From Pedosphaera sp. (GTDB taxonomy: Bacteria > Verrucomicrobiota > Verrucomicrobiia > Limisphaerales > SXQI01): 34,173 nt of DNA. The translations under genes and the position numbers were made by a program. The stretch spans positions 1 through 34,173 of the forward strand of contig JANYDC010000118.1 in NCBI GenBank assembly GCA_025359965.1, read 5' to 3'. Positions 1-8,414 of the stretch are shown here, one piece after another (position 1 is the stretch's first letter; every line of letters starts with the position of its first letter). Below the pieces are notes generated by a model. The model was not told the DNA's origin, did not search any database, and saw only the letters and a list, made by a program, of their open reading frames with translations.

Positions 1-356
1 ACATGAAACGCGAAGCCCGGAACGGCAAAGCGCGGGCTCAAACCGGACAACCCGATAATCGGGTGAGAGCCACTCCGGGTTTCCAAGGTGTGTTCAGGAT
101 AGCCCGTTTTTAAAACATACCGTTTTTGGAAGTGCCCATCAAGATGAAAACGTGTTGTCAAAAAGGCCGAATTCAGACTGAAGATTCAAAAAAATCGATA
201 AGACAAGTTCTTCATCAAGACCTGTCGGGCTATCTATTACATATTGATCAAAAATGAAGCGATGCATTGATTATTCGTTAAAATTTTGAACCATCGAATT
301 TGGCACGGTCCGGGCAATTTTCAGACCGTCCTGCGACGTACACCCTCATTAATCCA
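1..356. other. Gene-poor left edge with inverted repeats
   Basis: I recognise no gene here. Bases 3-113 can be read as a 36-codon ORF on the plus strand, but it matches nothing I know. The segment has several complementary arms: AGCCCG at 14-19 with CGGGCT at 33-38; CCCGA at 51-55 with TCGGG at 59-63 (loop TAA); AAACCGGA at 40-47 with TCCGGGTTT at 75-83 (one bulge); and GATAGCCCG at 98-106 with CGGGCTATC at 226-234. A short T run follows at 107-111. Bases 107-356 are AT-rich and contain nothing else clear. It could be a structured RNA, the tail of a truncated element, or chance pairing. Confidence 0.35.
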
Positions 357-1019
357 CTATGATTGTTGGCTTTGGCGGCTTGACTTTTGAGACTTGAGAA
401 CGTGTTTAAGCCTCTCCTGATTCTTATGAGCGAGCTTGCAGCCTTGACGTGCTGCTTGCATATACCATCGCAGGGCAGCCCCGGCATCCTTCCTCACTCC
501 GCTTCCATTTTCAAAGGCCACTCCCAAATTACATTGGGCTTCAGGGTGGCCGGCATTGGCTGCTTTGGTCCACCATCCAACGGCGGTGACTCTGTTCTTA
601 CGCACCGTCTCGCCACTGTTGTACATTTGCGCCAAATTATACTGGGCATCCGCATTTCCAGCCCTTGCAGCGCAGCGATACCAGTACAAGGCTCGCTTCT
701 TGTCCGCTTGAACCCCACGCCCTCGATCGTAGGAATAGGCTAGTAGTGCTTGGGAATAGGGGTCTCCCAGCTTCGAAGCCTTGGCCCAAAACTCACAGGC
801 TTTTCCGACGTCTCTTCGAACACCCGTTCCATAATCGTAGAAAGCGGATAGTAGTCGATAGGCAAAAAACTCCCCCAAATCACCAAGCACGGCTGCAAGC
901 CTCAAAGCGATCGCACGCCTTGGTTTCGGACCAAAGCAAAGCTTGTTCATCAGCGTCAATAAAGGCTGATTTTCGGGCCAAGTGGCTTTTCGAACTACGC
1001 GCGGACGACGGTAACGCAT
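357..1019 (-). CDS. Sel1-repeat (TPR-like) protein
   Basis: This 220-residue protein consists of about four consecutive Sel1-like repeats of 36 residues (roughly 48-83, 84-120, 121-157 and 157-193). They show the usual pattern of A-x2-Y-x3-G-x-G-V-x-K-D followed by A-x2-W-x3-A-A-x2-G, with key pieces such as YDYGTGVRRD, YNLAQMY, WWTKAANAGH and CNLGVAFENG. Sel1 repeats form alpha-helical solenoids that act as protein-interaction scaffolds; no enzymatic motif is present. There is no signal peptide, so it is probably cytoplasmic. An AGGA sits 8 nt before the ATG at 1019, favouring that start; M24 at 950 is an alternative. The C-terminus is rich in Lys, Ser and Gln. The partner is unknown. Confidence 0.85.
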   Translation of the reverse strand: MRYRRPRVVRKATWPENQPLLTLMNKLCFGPKPRRAIALRLAAVLGDLGEFFAYRLLSAFYDYGTGVRRDVGKACEFWAKASKLGDPYSQALLAYSYDRGRGVQADKKRALYWYRCAARAGNADAQYNLAQMYNSGETVRKNRVTAVGWWTKAANAGHPEAQCNLGVAFENGSGVRKDAGAALRWYMQAARQGCKLAHKNQERLKHVLKSQKSSRQSQQS

Positions 1020-1137
1020 CGCTTAATCCTGTATATGTGCACCCAGAACAATGCCGACTTGCTGAATGTCAGATAATCCATTCCCAAGTATCGTAATAAA
1101 ATCCGAAGGACAATCCAGTCAACTGATTCTCAACTTT

Positions 1138-1281
1138 TTAAATGAACGCCATTAGACCGTCGCCGGCCAGGAGTTCGAGCTCGGCAGAGACTTTGATGAG
1201 TTGGTAACGCCAAGCCGCAGGTAATGGAAAATCTAAAGTGCCGTCGGGATCGGGTTGCAGAATCGCGGTGATCGTGCTCAC
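1138..1281 (-). CDS. Small antitoxin-like protein (47 aa)
   Basis: A short reading frame starts at a GTG (1281), directly downstream of an in-frame TAA, and ends with TAA at 1138-1140. Its product begins STITAILQPDPDGTLDFPLP and continues into a charged helix containing KVSAELELLAG. The pattern 'ITAIL-x-P-x2-DGTL-x-LPLP' followed by 'KV-x-A-x-LE' recalls small VapB/AbrB-like antitoxins and orphan relatives common in cyanobacteria and Verrucomicrobia. That assignment rests on recalled resemblance only. No PIN-domain or other toxin gene follows: the 118 nt up to the Sel1 gene hold no supported ORF, so it would be an orphan. No Shine-Dalgarno sequence is visible. Confidence 0.5.
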   Translation of the reverse strand: MSTITAILQPDPDGTLDFPLPAAWRYQLIKVSAELELLAGDGLMAFI

Positions 1282-1827
1282 GCTTAAATTTTAGCGAACG
1301 CCGAGGCTTCACACAACCGCTTCCGGTGGTTGTGTCATCACGTTGGTGTGAGCCAAAATTCTTCCATCCTCGCTTTTCCTGCGATCATTCGGGAAAAATT
1401 GCCTAGCCGCCTAACCACGAAACAATGCCGGGACTTTCCGAGTGCTTGGTTGCCTATCTATCGCGTCCCTTCTACCTCACGCCATGCTGAAGTCCCAAGG
1501 AATTTCGTCCTCCAGCCCAAGGTTGGACCGCTCCCGGCCGTCCAACCTTGGGTCACCTGTGCGTTCGGGAAACCAACCACAACGTGGTTGAGTCCGTCCT
1601 GATGGGCGCAACCGCGTTGCGGTTGTCAGGCCAGATGGGCCAAGCCTACCCAAGGTAGCCTCGCCGGACTCGGCAACCATTGGGCTGGAGGGCAAAATCC
1701 CGTTGGGATTTGGGGCATCCGAGATTTCGAGGAAATCGAATAAGGAGTTTTGCCTCACACCTCGTGCCCCTATGTGAAGTGGCGAAAGCTTGTCGGCTGC
1801 GGGGGGATGACCTAGCTTCAAAGGCAC
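1282..1827. other. Intergenic region rich in short palindromes
   Basis: No convincing gene lies in these 546 bases. Reading frames exist on both strands, but their translations are Pro/Arg/Thr-rich, overlap each other and match no family I know. The right half is filled by the hairpin array described separately (1516-1737). The left part (1282-1500) shows nothing I can interpret. Confidence 0.6.
1516..1737. repeat. Array of six short perfect hairpins
   Basis: There are six perfect inverted repeats in 222 bases. The first has 13-bp arms (1516-1528 and 1540-1552, beginning CCCAAGG) around an 11-nt spacer. Then five hairpins have 3-nt loops: 1574-1590 (CAACCAC, loop AAC), 1609-1625 (CAACCGC, loop GTT), 1646-1658 (CTACC, loop CAA), 1695-1711 (AAATCCC, loop GTT) and 1723-1737 (GATTTC, loop GAG). 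Starts are 28-49 nt apart. The arms differ from one another, so this is not a simple direct repeat. The layout suggests a dispersed intergenic palindromic element, but copy number elsewhere cannot be seen from this window. Confidence 0.75.
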
Positions 1828-2874
1828 ATGCAGTTGATTTTGACGATCTCGGTTTTGTTGGCAGCCCTGTTGAACGCACGCGGGGAGGAGCGGAGCTTTG
1901 ATTGGAGCCATCTCACAGAGGGCAATGTACCGACTAATTTTGTCAGTTTGTTGGGCGGCCAGGGGGAGTTGGGACAGTGGCGTATTATCACGGATGAGGT
2001 GCCTTCCCTCGTCGGCACGGTGACGGCCAATGCGGTTACGCCGCGCAAAAACGTGATCGGCCAGATTTCACGGCAATTGGTGGATGAGCGTTACCCGATC
2101 CTGTTGCCCAGCGATGAGGAGTTTGGCGATTTCACTTTGACGGTGCGGTTCAAGACGGTGGCTGGGGTCATGGAACAGATGGCCGGAATGGCCTTTCGCG
2201 TGCAGGACGAGCGCAATTACTATTACATCCGCGCCAGCGCCAAGGGGTCGACTTTTCGCTTTGCCAAAGTAGTCAATGGATTGCGCAGCGATCCCATTGG
2301 GCCGGATATCGAGATCAAATCAGGCGTTTGGCATGAGATGAAGATCCAGTGCGACGGCAACCACATACGCGCCTGGTTGGATGATAAGGATGTGTTGCCC
2401 ACACTGACGGACACCTCGTTTCGGCAGGGCAAGATCGGTTTTTGGACGAAGTCCGATTCAGTGAGTTATTTTACGGATTTACACATTCAATACACGGAGC
2501 GGCAGGTGCTGGGACGGGTGTTGATCAAGGAAATGCGCGAACATCATCCACGGCTTGTTAACATAAGGCTTTACGGTATGGGCCAAAACAATGAGCCGGT
2601 GGTAAAGGCTAGCAGCCTGGAATCGGAAGTCGGGATGAAAGGGACGCAAGCAGAGCGGGATGCATTGATCAGCGACCACATGTTTTATGGAAAGGGAAAA
2701 ACCAACATCATCATTACTATGCCGCTGCATGATCGCAATGGCGAGGTGGCGGCAGCGGTTCGCCTTGAAATGACCCCGTTCGCCGGACAGACCAAGGAAA
2801 TTTCGATTGCACGCGCAATCCCCATCGTCAAGGAAATGAGTGCACGGATTCAAAACGCAAAGGATCTTTTTTGA
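1828..2874 (+). CDS. Secreted LamG/DUF1080-like protein with extra C-terminal domain
   Basis: This is a 348-residue protein with a signal peptide (hydrophobic residues 2-16, cleavage probably near ARG-EE). Residues about 60-225 resemble a concanavalin-like jelly roll of the LamG/DUF1080 type: DFTLTVRFKTV, MAGMAFRVQDERNYYYIRAS, GVWHEMKIQCDGNHIRAWLDD, and GKIGFWTKSDSVSYFTDLHI. These folds bind or hydrolyse carbohydrate, but no catalytic residue can be assigned here. Residues about 230-348 form a second alpha/beta region (AAAVRLEMTPF near the end) vaguely like a PDC/Cache sensor fold; this is only an impression. The stop codon is 3 nt before holB, so the two are probably co-transcribed. Start chosen because the signal peptide begins exactly there. 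Confidence 0.75.
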   Translation: MQLILTISVLLAALLNARGEERSFDWSHLTEGNVPTNFVSLLGGQGELGQWRIITDEVPSLVGTVTANAVTPRKNVIGQISRQLVDERYPILLPSDEEFGDFTLTVRFKTVAGVMEQMAGMAFRVQDERNYYYIRASAKGSTFRFAKVVNGLRSDPIGPDIEIKSGVWHEMKIQCDGNHIRAWLDDKDVLPTLTDTSFRQGKIGFWTKSDSVSYFTDLHIQYTERQVLGRVLIKEMREHHPRLVNIRLYGMGQNNEPVVKASSLESEVGMKGTQAERDALISDHMFYGKGKTNIIITMPLHDRNGEVAAAVRLEMTPFAGQTKEISIARAIPIVKEMSARIQNAKDLF

Positions 2875-2877
2875 ACC

Positions 2878-3909
2878 ATGCCGCTAGCTGATCTAGTTCA
2901 CCAAAAGGCCGGGGTCGACCTGCTGCAAAGGAGTTTGCGGCGCGGCCGGTTGGCGCACGCCTATCTTTTTTCATGCGGTCATCTGGAGGAACTGGAGCAA
3001 CTGGCCTCGAATCTGGCCTGCGTGCTGAATTGCCTGCAACCGGTGCGTTCGCCAGAAGGAAAGGCCGTGGATTCATGCGGGCACTGTCTGAATTGCCGAC
3101 GCATCGTCAACTTCAACCACCCTGACGTGCAATGGGTGCGGCCTGAATCGAAGATGCGCATCATCACCATCGACCAGATGCGCGATTTGATGTCGACGAT
3201 TCACCTGAAACCCACCGAGGCGGAGTATAAGGTGGCGATGATTGTCGGCGCGGACCGTATGAACCCGCAGGCGGCCAACGCATTTCTTAAAACTTTGGAG
3301 GAGCCACCATCCTGCACGGTCTTCATGCTGCTGACCACGGAACCGGGGCGCGTTCTGGAAACGATTCTTTCGCGCTGCCTGCGACTTAATTTCGGAGGAG
3401 ACGCCCGTTACGAATTGAGTGCGGATGATGCGGAGTGGATGCAGGGTTTTGTGCGAACGGCATCAGGACAGAAAACCGGCATTCTGGAGCGGTATAAACT
3501 GCTGGGGCTTTTGACCTCCAAGCTCACGCAGATCAAAGAGCAGACGGAGAAATTTCTCAGTGCCCGATCGCCTCTGGAAAAATACGAGGACGCGGATGCG
3601 CGCATGCGGGACAAATGGGAAATCGAGCTGACGGCCGCGGTGGAAGCGGAGTACAGGCGCAAACGATCCTCGGTGCTGGTCTGGGTGCAGGGATGGTTGC
3701 GCGATATATGGCTGCTGCGCGAGGGGGGCGACCCGGAGTTGCTTAACTGGCCTGATTTGGAAAGCGCCAGCCGATCGGTGGCGGGAAGAATCTCCGGGCA
3801 TGCCGCGCTGGAAAATGTTCGATCCATCGAGGGCCTTCAACGGTTGTTGATGACCAACGTACAAGAGGCACTGGCGCTTGAAGTGGGGCTTCTGAAGTGG
3901 CAATTGTGA
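2878..3909 (+). CDS. holB: DNA polymerase III subunit delta-prime
   Basis: This is a clamp-loader subunit that helps load the beta sliding clamp onto primed DNA. The 343-residue protein has the AAA+ layout of HolB: an N-terminal segment LLQRSLRRGRLAHAYLF, a zinc module with cysteines at C52, C67, C70 and C73 (CGHCLNC), the IDQMRDLM segment, the NAANAFLKTLEEPP-type motif (here PQAANAFLKTLEEPP) and the SRC motif in ILSRCLRL. The Walker A lysine-serine of ATP-binding DnaX is absent (FSCGHLEELEQ at that position), as usual for delta-prime, which does not hydrolyse ATP. No Shine-Dalgarno sequence is seen. The 3' end overlaps the next gene by 13 nt, indicating translational coupling. Confidence 0.92.
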   Translation: MPLADLVHQKAGVDLLQRSLRRGRLAHAYLFSCGHLEELEQLASNLACVLNCLQPVRSPEGKAVDSCGHCLNCRRIVNFNHPDVQWVRPESKMRIITIDQMRDLMSTIHLKPTEAEYKVAMIVGADRMNPQAANAFLKTLEEPPSCTVFMLLTTEPGRVLETILSRCLRLNFGGDARYELSADDAEWMQGFVRTASGQKTGILERYKLLGLLTSKLTQIKEQTEKFLSARSPLEKYEDADARMRDKWEIELTAAVEAEYRRKRSSVLVWVQGWLRDIWLLREGGDPELLNWPDLESASRSVAGRISGHAALENVRSIEGLQRLLMTNVQEALALEVGLLKWQL

Positions 3910-5240
3910 GAAAAGCCACGATACCTACGCAGAAAAGTGGGGCGCAGCACGCCGCCGGTTTGATCATGGGGCTGATCCTTGGGCTGGCACTGGTCAAATT
4001 TGGCAATCCGGTCGTGCTGGATTACATGGTGGTCAGACCGACCAACCCGGCCGAGTTTATCACCACCTCGTGGCCGCTGGCCTGGGGCTACGCGCTGGCG
4101 ATTGGCGCGCTGGTGCTTTGCCGGATCATCTGGCGCCCGCCCCTCGTGGCGCCGCCCCCGCTCTGCGCTGTGGCCATAGGATGGTTTGGGTGGCAGTTGA
4201 TCACAGCGCAAAACTCGGTCACCCCCGACATTTCACGCATCGTGCTGGTGCATTTTGGTTTCTGCATGCTTTTCCTTTTCGGCGGATTTGCCATGGGTAA
4301 AAGCATCCCGTGGAAATGGATTGCGGCTGGAATTGCGCCCGGCTTTTTATGGATGTTGATGGTGGGATTGGACCAGCACTACGGCGGCTTTGAAGCGACC
4401 CGCAAAGCCTTCCTTGAACAGCCCGACTGGCAAAGCTATCCCAAAGAGTTCATCCTCCGAATGCAAACGAACCGGGTTTTTGCCACGCTGGTTTATCCCA
4501 ATGCGCTGGCGGGAGTCATCCTGTTGTTCGGTCCTTTGCTCGCGTTGAACCTGCATTATCGAAGCAGCCAGTGGCCGAACATTCCGCGCGGTGTCATTTT
4601 CGGCAGCGTGGTTCTGGCCACCGCAGGCGTCTTCTACTGGACTGGGTCAAAAGCCGGATGGTTGATCGCCTTGGTGATGGGTGTGGTGGTGGTGTTCCGG
4701 ACTGAATTCTTCAAGCGCTGGCGGTGGTGGCTGGGGGGAGCGATTATCGTTTTGGGACTTTTGGTTTTTGTGGTGCGATTCCAAGGGTATCTCTCCAAGG
4801 GCGCCACCAGCGCTTCCGCCCGCATGATCTACTGGAAAACGGCGTGGGACCTGTCTGTGGAAAACCCAATTCATGGGACGGGGCCAGGATCTTTTGGAAA
4901 GTTATTCCTGCAACGCAAACCCCCCGAGGCGGAAATGGCGCGAATGGTTCACAATGATTATCTGGAACAAGCCAGTGACTCGGGCTGGCCGGGCTTTGCG
5001 CTCTATGCTGTTTTTATGATCGGCTCGCTGACGTCGTTGGGTCGATGGGTTTGGACACATCACGATCCCACGTTCTTTTGCGTGTGGCTGGGTTTGTTGG
5101 GTTTGGCCTTGCAGGGGACAGTAGAATTCGGCCTGTACATCCCCGCGCTGGCTTGGGGGTGGTTCTTCATGATGGGCTGTTTGTGGGCCTGCCGTGGGGG
5201 AGATTTGAGGGAGAAAGACTCAACTCGCGTCAAATCTTAG
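3897..5240 (+). CDS. O-antigen ligase/polymerase-like membrane protein
   Basis: This is a 447-residue polytopic inner-membrane protein, about 11 hydrophobic segments, of the Wzy_C (O-antigen ligase) superfamily. Family hallmarks are TGSKAGWLIAL around residue 245, followed by the large periplasmic loop with PIHGTGPGSFGKLF and MVHNDYLEQASDSGWPG. Such proteins join polysaccharide to lipid A or polymerise repeat units. The first start is the GTG at 3897, inside holB; an in-frame ATG at 3966 would give a shorter N-terminus ahead of the first membrane segment. The convergent flippase gene overlaps its last 11 nt. With that flippase it suggests surface polysaccharide assembly, although ligase and polymerase activities cannot be told apart by sequence. 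Confidence 0.85.
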   Translation: MAIVRKATIPTQKSGAQHAAGLIMGLILGLALVKFGNPVVLDYMVVRPTNPAEFITTSWPLAWGYALAIGALVLCRIIWRPPLVAPPPLCAVAIGWFGWQLITAQNSVTPDISRIVLVHFGFCMLFLFGGFAMGKSIPWKWIAAGIAPGFLWMLMVGLDQHYGGFEATRKAFLEQPDWQSYPKEFILRMQTNRVFATLVYPNALAGVILLFGPLLALNLHYRSSQWPNIPRGVIFGSVVLATAGVFYWTGSKAGWLIALVMGVVVVFRTEFFKRWRWWLGGAIIVLGLLVFVVRFQGYLSKGATSASARMIYWKTAWDLSVENPIHGTGPGSFGKLFLQRKPPEAEMARMVHNDYLEQASDSGWPGFALYAVFMIGSLTSLGRWVWTHHDPTFFCVWLGLLGLALQGTVEFGLYIPALAWGWFFMMGCLWACRGGDLREKDSTRVKS

Positions 5241-6723
5241 AAGCAAGGCTTCTGAGGGTCTTCGAGCTGAATCCCCCGCCAGCCCACCCGCCACGGACAA
5301 TGCTAATGCCACCCATCACCATAAGGCAGGCAAGGACTCCTGCGGCACCAATGAAAGGGGTAAAGATCCCCGCATGAGCCCAGCGAAAAAGCAGACTGCC
5401 GACCGAGTAGCTGATGGCCATTCCGAGCAGGGCGCGGAGCCAAACCTGGGCGAGAATGGGAAACACGTTGACTGAAAGATCCCTGGCATAGATCCGAAAA
5501 ACAGGCCAGCCAGTCCCCGCAATGGCACCGATCAGGAAGGCACCCGCCACGCCGTTCAAACCGAAAAGGTAGGCACCCAAAAGCGAAAGCAGAACCGAGA
5601 TAATCATCTCACGCTGGAAGCAGCCGCTGATGACCTTGAAGTTGCCCATGCCGTAATAAAGATAGATCACGCCCGAAGCGATGCCCGTGACCAAAAATCG
5701 AAGCGCAACCAGCCACAACAGGAAAGAACCCACGACCCATTCCTTGCCCATCCACCAGGCGCAGAAAGGAATCAGCGTAACGGCCAATGAACCGACCGCG
5801 GCACCATAGAGCCAACTGTGCAAACGCAACCAAATCAATTCGGCAGAGAGCTTGCGATCCTCCAGTCGTGCGAAAAACGGCCACCCCACCTCGCCGCCGA
5901 TCTGGAGGACGCTTTTTACAATCCAAACAAACCGGCAGAGAATGTAATAAGCGGCAAAGGTTTCGTCGGGGAGCAGAGCACCGACGATGAAGACATCGGC
6001 TGTGGTGATAGCCGCGCCGGAGAGCTGCATGCGGCAGCAGCTCCAAGCCTCCCCTTTGAGCGATGAAAACAGCTTCCAAAACTCACGGTCATACCAAAGA
6101 TCAAACCACTTGAACCTGGGGACAGAGTGTTTAATCAGCCGAATGGAAAAGGGATAAACGACCACAAATGCACTCGCGGCGGAGGCGGGAAAGGCCCAAA
6201 CACCCCAACCCCGAGAAAAACCTAGAGTCATCACCGAGACCAGGACCCAGCTCCCGGTGGCTTGTACGATGTACATCTTCCCCTGTTGATGGAGGCCGTA
6301 AAGGAGTTCGGTCTGGGCGGTGGAGATGAAAGTTGTGGCGCTGACCGCTCCCAAAGTAAGGAAAAACGAAAGAGGCAGACCGGAATTGCGCGCGCTTTGA
6401 GTCATGGAATAGCAGCCCATCAGCAGCACGGCGAGGAAGACAAAGAGAAGCCCCAGCAGGATGTAAAGACTCTGGCCAAAACGGATCATGCGGTCACGAT
6501 CATCCTCGTTCTTAGTCACCAGGATGCTGCGGTTAAGGAGGACCCTGAACCCGCCATCAAAGTAAGGAAGATAAAACATGAGGGCCAAAGCGAAAGCCAC
6601 CACGCCGTAGGTTGCGAGGGTAAGGTGCGAGGCATAGAGCTTGAGTGCGTACATGCCAGTCGCCATGGATGAAATCATCCAAACAACCCGCCAGACAGCT
6701 GCTTTGAAATAGATGCGGTGCAA
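5230..6723 (-). CDS. Polysaccharide flippase (Wzx/MATE-like)
   Basis: This is a 497-residue integral membrane protein with about 12-14 hydrophobic segments and the N-terminal pattern of oligosaccharide flippases (LYASHLTLATYGVVAFALAL, then YFDGGFRVLLNRSI). Family members move lipid-linked sugar repeat units across the inner membrane. The reading frame opens with TTG at 6723, 2 nt after the nadE stop; using it keeps the first membrane helix intact, whereas the first ATG (6678) would cut into it. It ends by overlapping the convergent O-antigen ligase-like gene by 11 nt. Location downstream of nadE in a close-packed minus-strand run suggests read-through transcription. Substrate unknown. Confidence 0.85.
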   Translation of the reverse strand: MHRIYFKAAVWRVVWMISSMATGMYALKLYASHLTLATYGVVAFALALMFYLPYFDGGFRVLLNRSILVTKNEDDRDRMIRFGQSLYILLGLLFVFLAVLLMGCYSMTQSARNSGLPLSFFLTLGAVSATTFISTAQTELLYGLHQQGKMYIVQATGSWVLVSVMTLGFSRGWGVWAFPASAASAFVVVYPFSIRLIKHSVPRFKWFDLWYDREFWKLFSSLKGEAWSCCRMQLSGAAITTADVFIVGALLPDETFAAYYILCRFVWIVKSVLQIGGEVGWPFFARLEDRKLSAELIWLRLHSWLYGAAVGSLAVTLIPFCAWWMGKEWVVGSFLLWLVALRFLVTGIASGVIYLYYGMGNFKVISGCFQREMIISVLLSLLGAYLFGLNGVAGAFLIGAIAGTGWPVFRIYARDLSVNVFPILAQVWLRALLGMAISYSVGSLLFRWAHAGIFTPFIGAAGVLACLMVMGGISIVRGGWAGGGFSSKTLRSLASKI

Positions 6724-6725
6724 AG

Positions 6726-8360
6726 CTAAGTTCGAAACCGCTGTGCAATGGGGATGCGCCGACCCATGCCAAAAGCGCGGGGCGAAACCTTCAGGCCCGG
6801 TGCGGCCTGGCGGCGTTTGTATTCGCTGAAAGTCACTTTGTTTAGCACATCATTCACCATATCGGCGGGGTGACCGAGCAAAATTATGTCCGCGCGGGAT
6901 TTGTTCCCCACCACATGAGCCTCAAGTATGGCATCAAGAATTTCGTATGGGGGAAGCGAGTCCTGATCGGTTTGGTTGGGACGAAGCTCGGCACTGGGCG
7001 GTTTGGTGATGCTCGCCCACGGGATGATTTCGTCGGCACGGTTGATCCAGCGGCACAGCGCAAAGATTTGAGTTTTGAAAACATCGGCGATGGGCGCCAG
7101 GGCGCCACACATATCCCCGTAGAGAGTGCAATAGCCGACAGCCATCTCTGATTTATTGCCGGTGGTGAGGACGAGACAGCCAAACTTGTTGGAAATGGCC
7201 ATGAGGGTGAGCCCTCGCAGACGGGATTGAATATTCTCCTCGGCCTCATTCCGTGGGCGACCGGCGAAAAGCGGTTGCAACTGCTCTTCCATCACCTTGA
7301 AGCCCGGCTCGATGGCGATGACTTCAAAACGAATGCCTAAACTGAGGGCCAAAGCCTCGGCATCCTTCCAACTACCCTCGCTGGAATAGCGAGAGGGCAT
7401 GGCCACACCGAGAACATTCTCTTTCCCCAGAGCTTCCACGGCGAGCACCGCGGTCAACGCCGAATCAATCCCGCCAGACAGGCCGAGGACCACCCCTTTG
7501 AAACCGCATTTACGCACGTAATCACGGATGCCTAGAACCAAGGAATCATGGAGCAACGCCTCGCTGCATTGTGGAACAGCAGGTGCGGCAGTAGTGGTTT
7601 GCAGATTGACGACCGCCACTTGTTCGGCAAAGGAATGCCCTTGGAAAAGCAGTGTGCCCGCAGAATCAAAGCAGAGGCTTTGCCCGTCAAAAATCAATTC
7701 GTCGTTGGCACCAACGCTGTTGACCTGCACCAACGGGATTCGCTCGTCCTGAGCGACACGACGCAGCATGGCCTGACGGGTCGATTCCTTGCCCTGATGC
7801 CAGGGAGAGGCCGAAAGATTGATGATTAAATCAATCCCCTGCCCCGCGAGTTCGCGGATGGGATCACGCCGGTAAATGCGGTCCGGCCAGAAATCCTCGT
7901 CGTTCCAAATATCCTCGCAGATGGTCAGGCCAATCCGGTGTCCATTCCAAATTACAGGAGCGATGCTGGAGCCAGGCTCAAAATAGCGACCCTCATCAAA
8001 CACATCATAAGTGGGCAGCAGCGTCTTAGCCTGCCGGTGAGCCACGACACCATTCACAAGCATGGCGGCGGAATTGAAAAGAGGCTTGCCGGGACGATCA
8101 GGATTTCGATCAACAAACCCCACGAAAAGTGGTACCCGGCCAACCCATGTGGCCGCTTCCAGCAGAGCCGTTTCGTTGCGCAGGACAAAATCCTCCCTTA
8201 ACAGCAGATCCCGTGGAGGATAACCACAGAGGAAAAGCTCAGGAGCCACCACCATTTCAGCCCCCTGCCTGCATGCGAGTTCATACGCCTCCCGCAATCG
8301 GGTAAGATTGCCGGAAAAATCACCGATGGTGGCGTTAAGTTGTAACAGGCCGACGTTCAC
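6726..8360 (-). CDS. nadE: Glutamine-dependent NAD+ synthetase
   Basis: This enzyme catalyses the last step of NAD biosynthesis, amidating deaminated NAD with ammonia released from glutamine. It is a two-domain, 544-residue protein. The N-terminal nitrilase-type glutaminase domain shows the catalytic triad: Glu41 in VVAPELFLCGYPPRD, a Lys in RQAKTLLPTYDVFDE, and the Cys in GLTICEDIW. The C-terminal synthetase domain has the P-loop GLSGGIDSALTAVLA, the TTGNKSEMAVGYCTLYGD segment, and the SITKPPSAELRPNQTDQD motif. Length fits the short bacterial glutamine-dependent type. The start is GTG at 8360. The next gene begins 2 nt after the stop. Confidence 0.95.
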   Translation of the reverse strand: MNVGLLQLNATIGDFSGNLTRLREAYELACRQGAEMVVAPELFLCGYPPRDLLLREDFVLRNETALLEAATWVGRVPLFVGFVDRNPDRPGKPLFNSAAMLVNGVVAHRQAKTLLPTYDVFDEGRYFEPGSSIAPVIWNGHRIGLTICEDIWNDEDFWPDRIYRRDPIRELAGQGIDLIINLSASPWHQGKESTRQAMLRRVAQDERIPLVQVNSVGANDELIFDGQSLCFDSAGTLLFQGHSFAEQVAVVNLQTTTAAPAVPQCSEALLHDSLVLGIRDYVRKCGFKGVVLGLSGGIDSALTAVLAVEALGKENVLGVAMPSRYSSEGSWKDAEALALSLGIRFEVIAIEPGFKVMEEQLQPLFAGRPRNEAEENIQSRLRGLTLMAISNKFGCLVLTTGNKSEMAVGYCTLYGDMCGALAPIADVFKTQIFALCRWINRADEIIPWASITKPPSAELRPNQTDQDSLPPYEILDAILEAHVVGNKSRADIILLGHPADMVNDVLNKVTFSEYKRRQAAPGLKVSPRAFGMGRRIPIAQRFRT

Positions 8361-8414
8361 TCGAAGAGCCTACGCCGAGAAAGGCGTTTGTCGCAATTCC
8401 GCGTTGAGACCGAT

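Noticed and set aside
1330-1911. Overlapping ORFs on both strands in the hairpin region
   Set aside because: Their Pro/Arg/Gly-rich translations follow the palindromes and overlap each other; best explained as translated repeat DNA.
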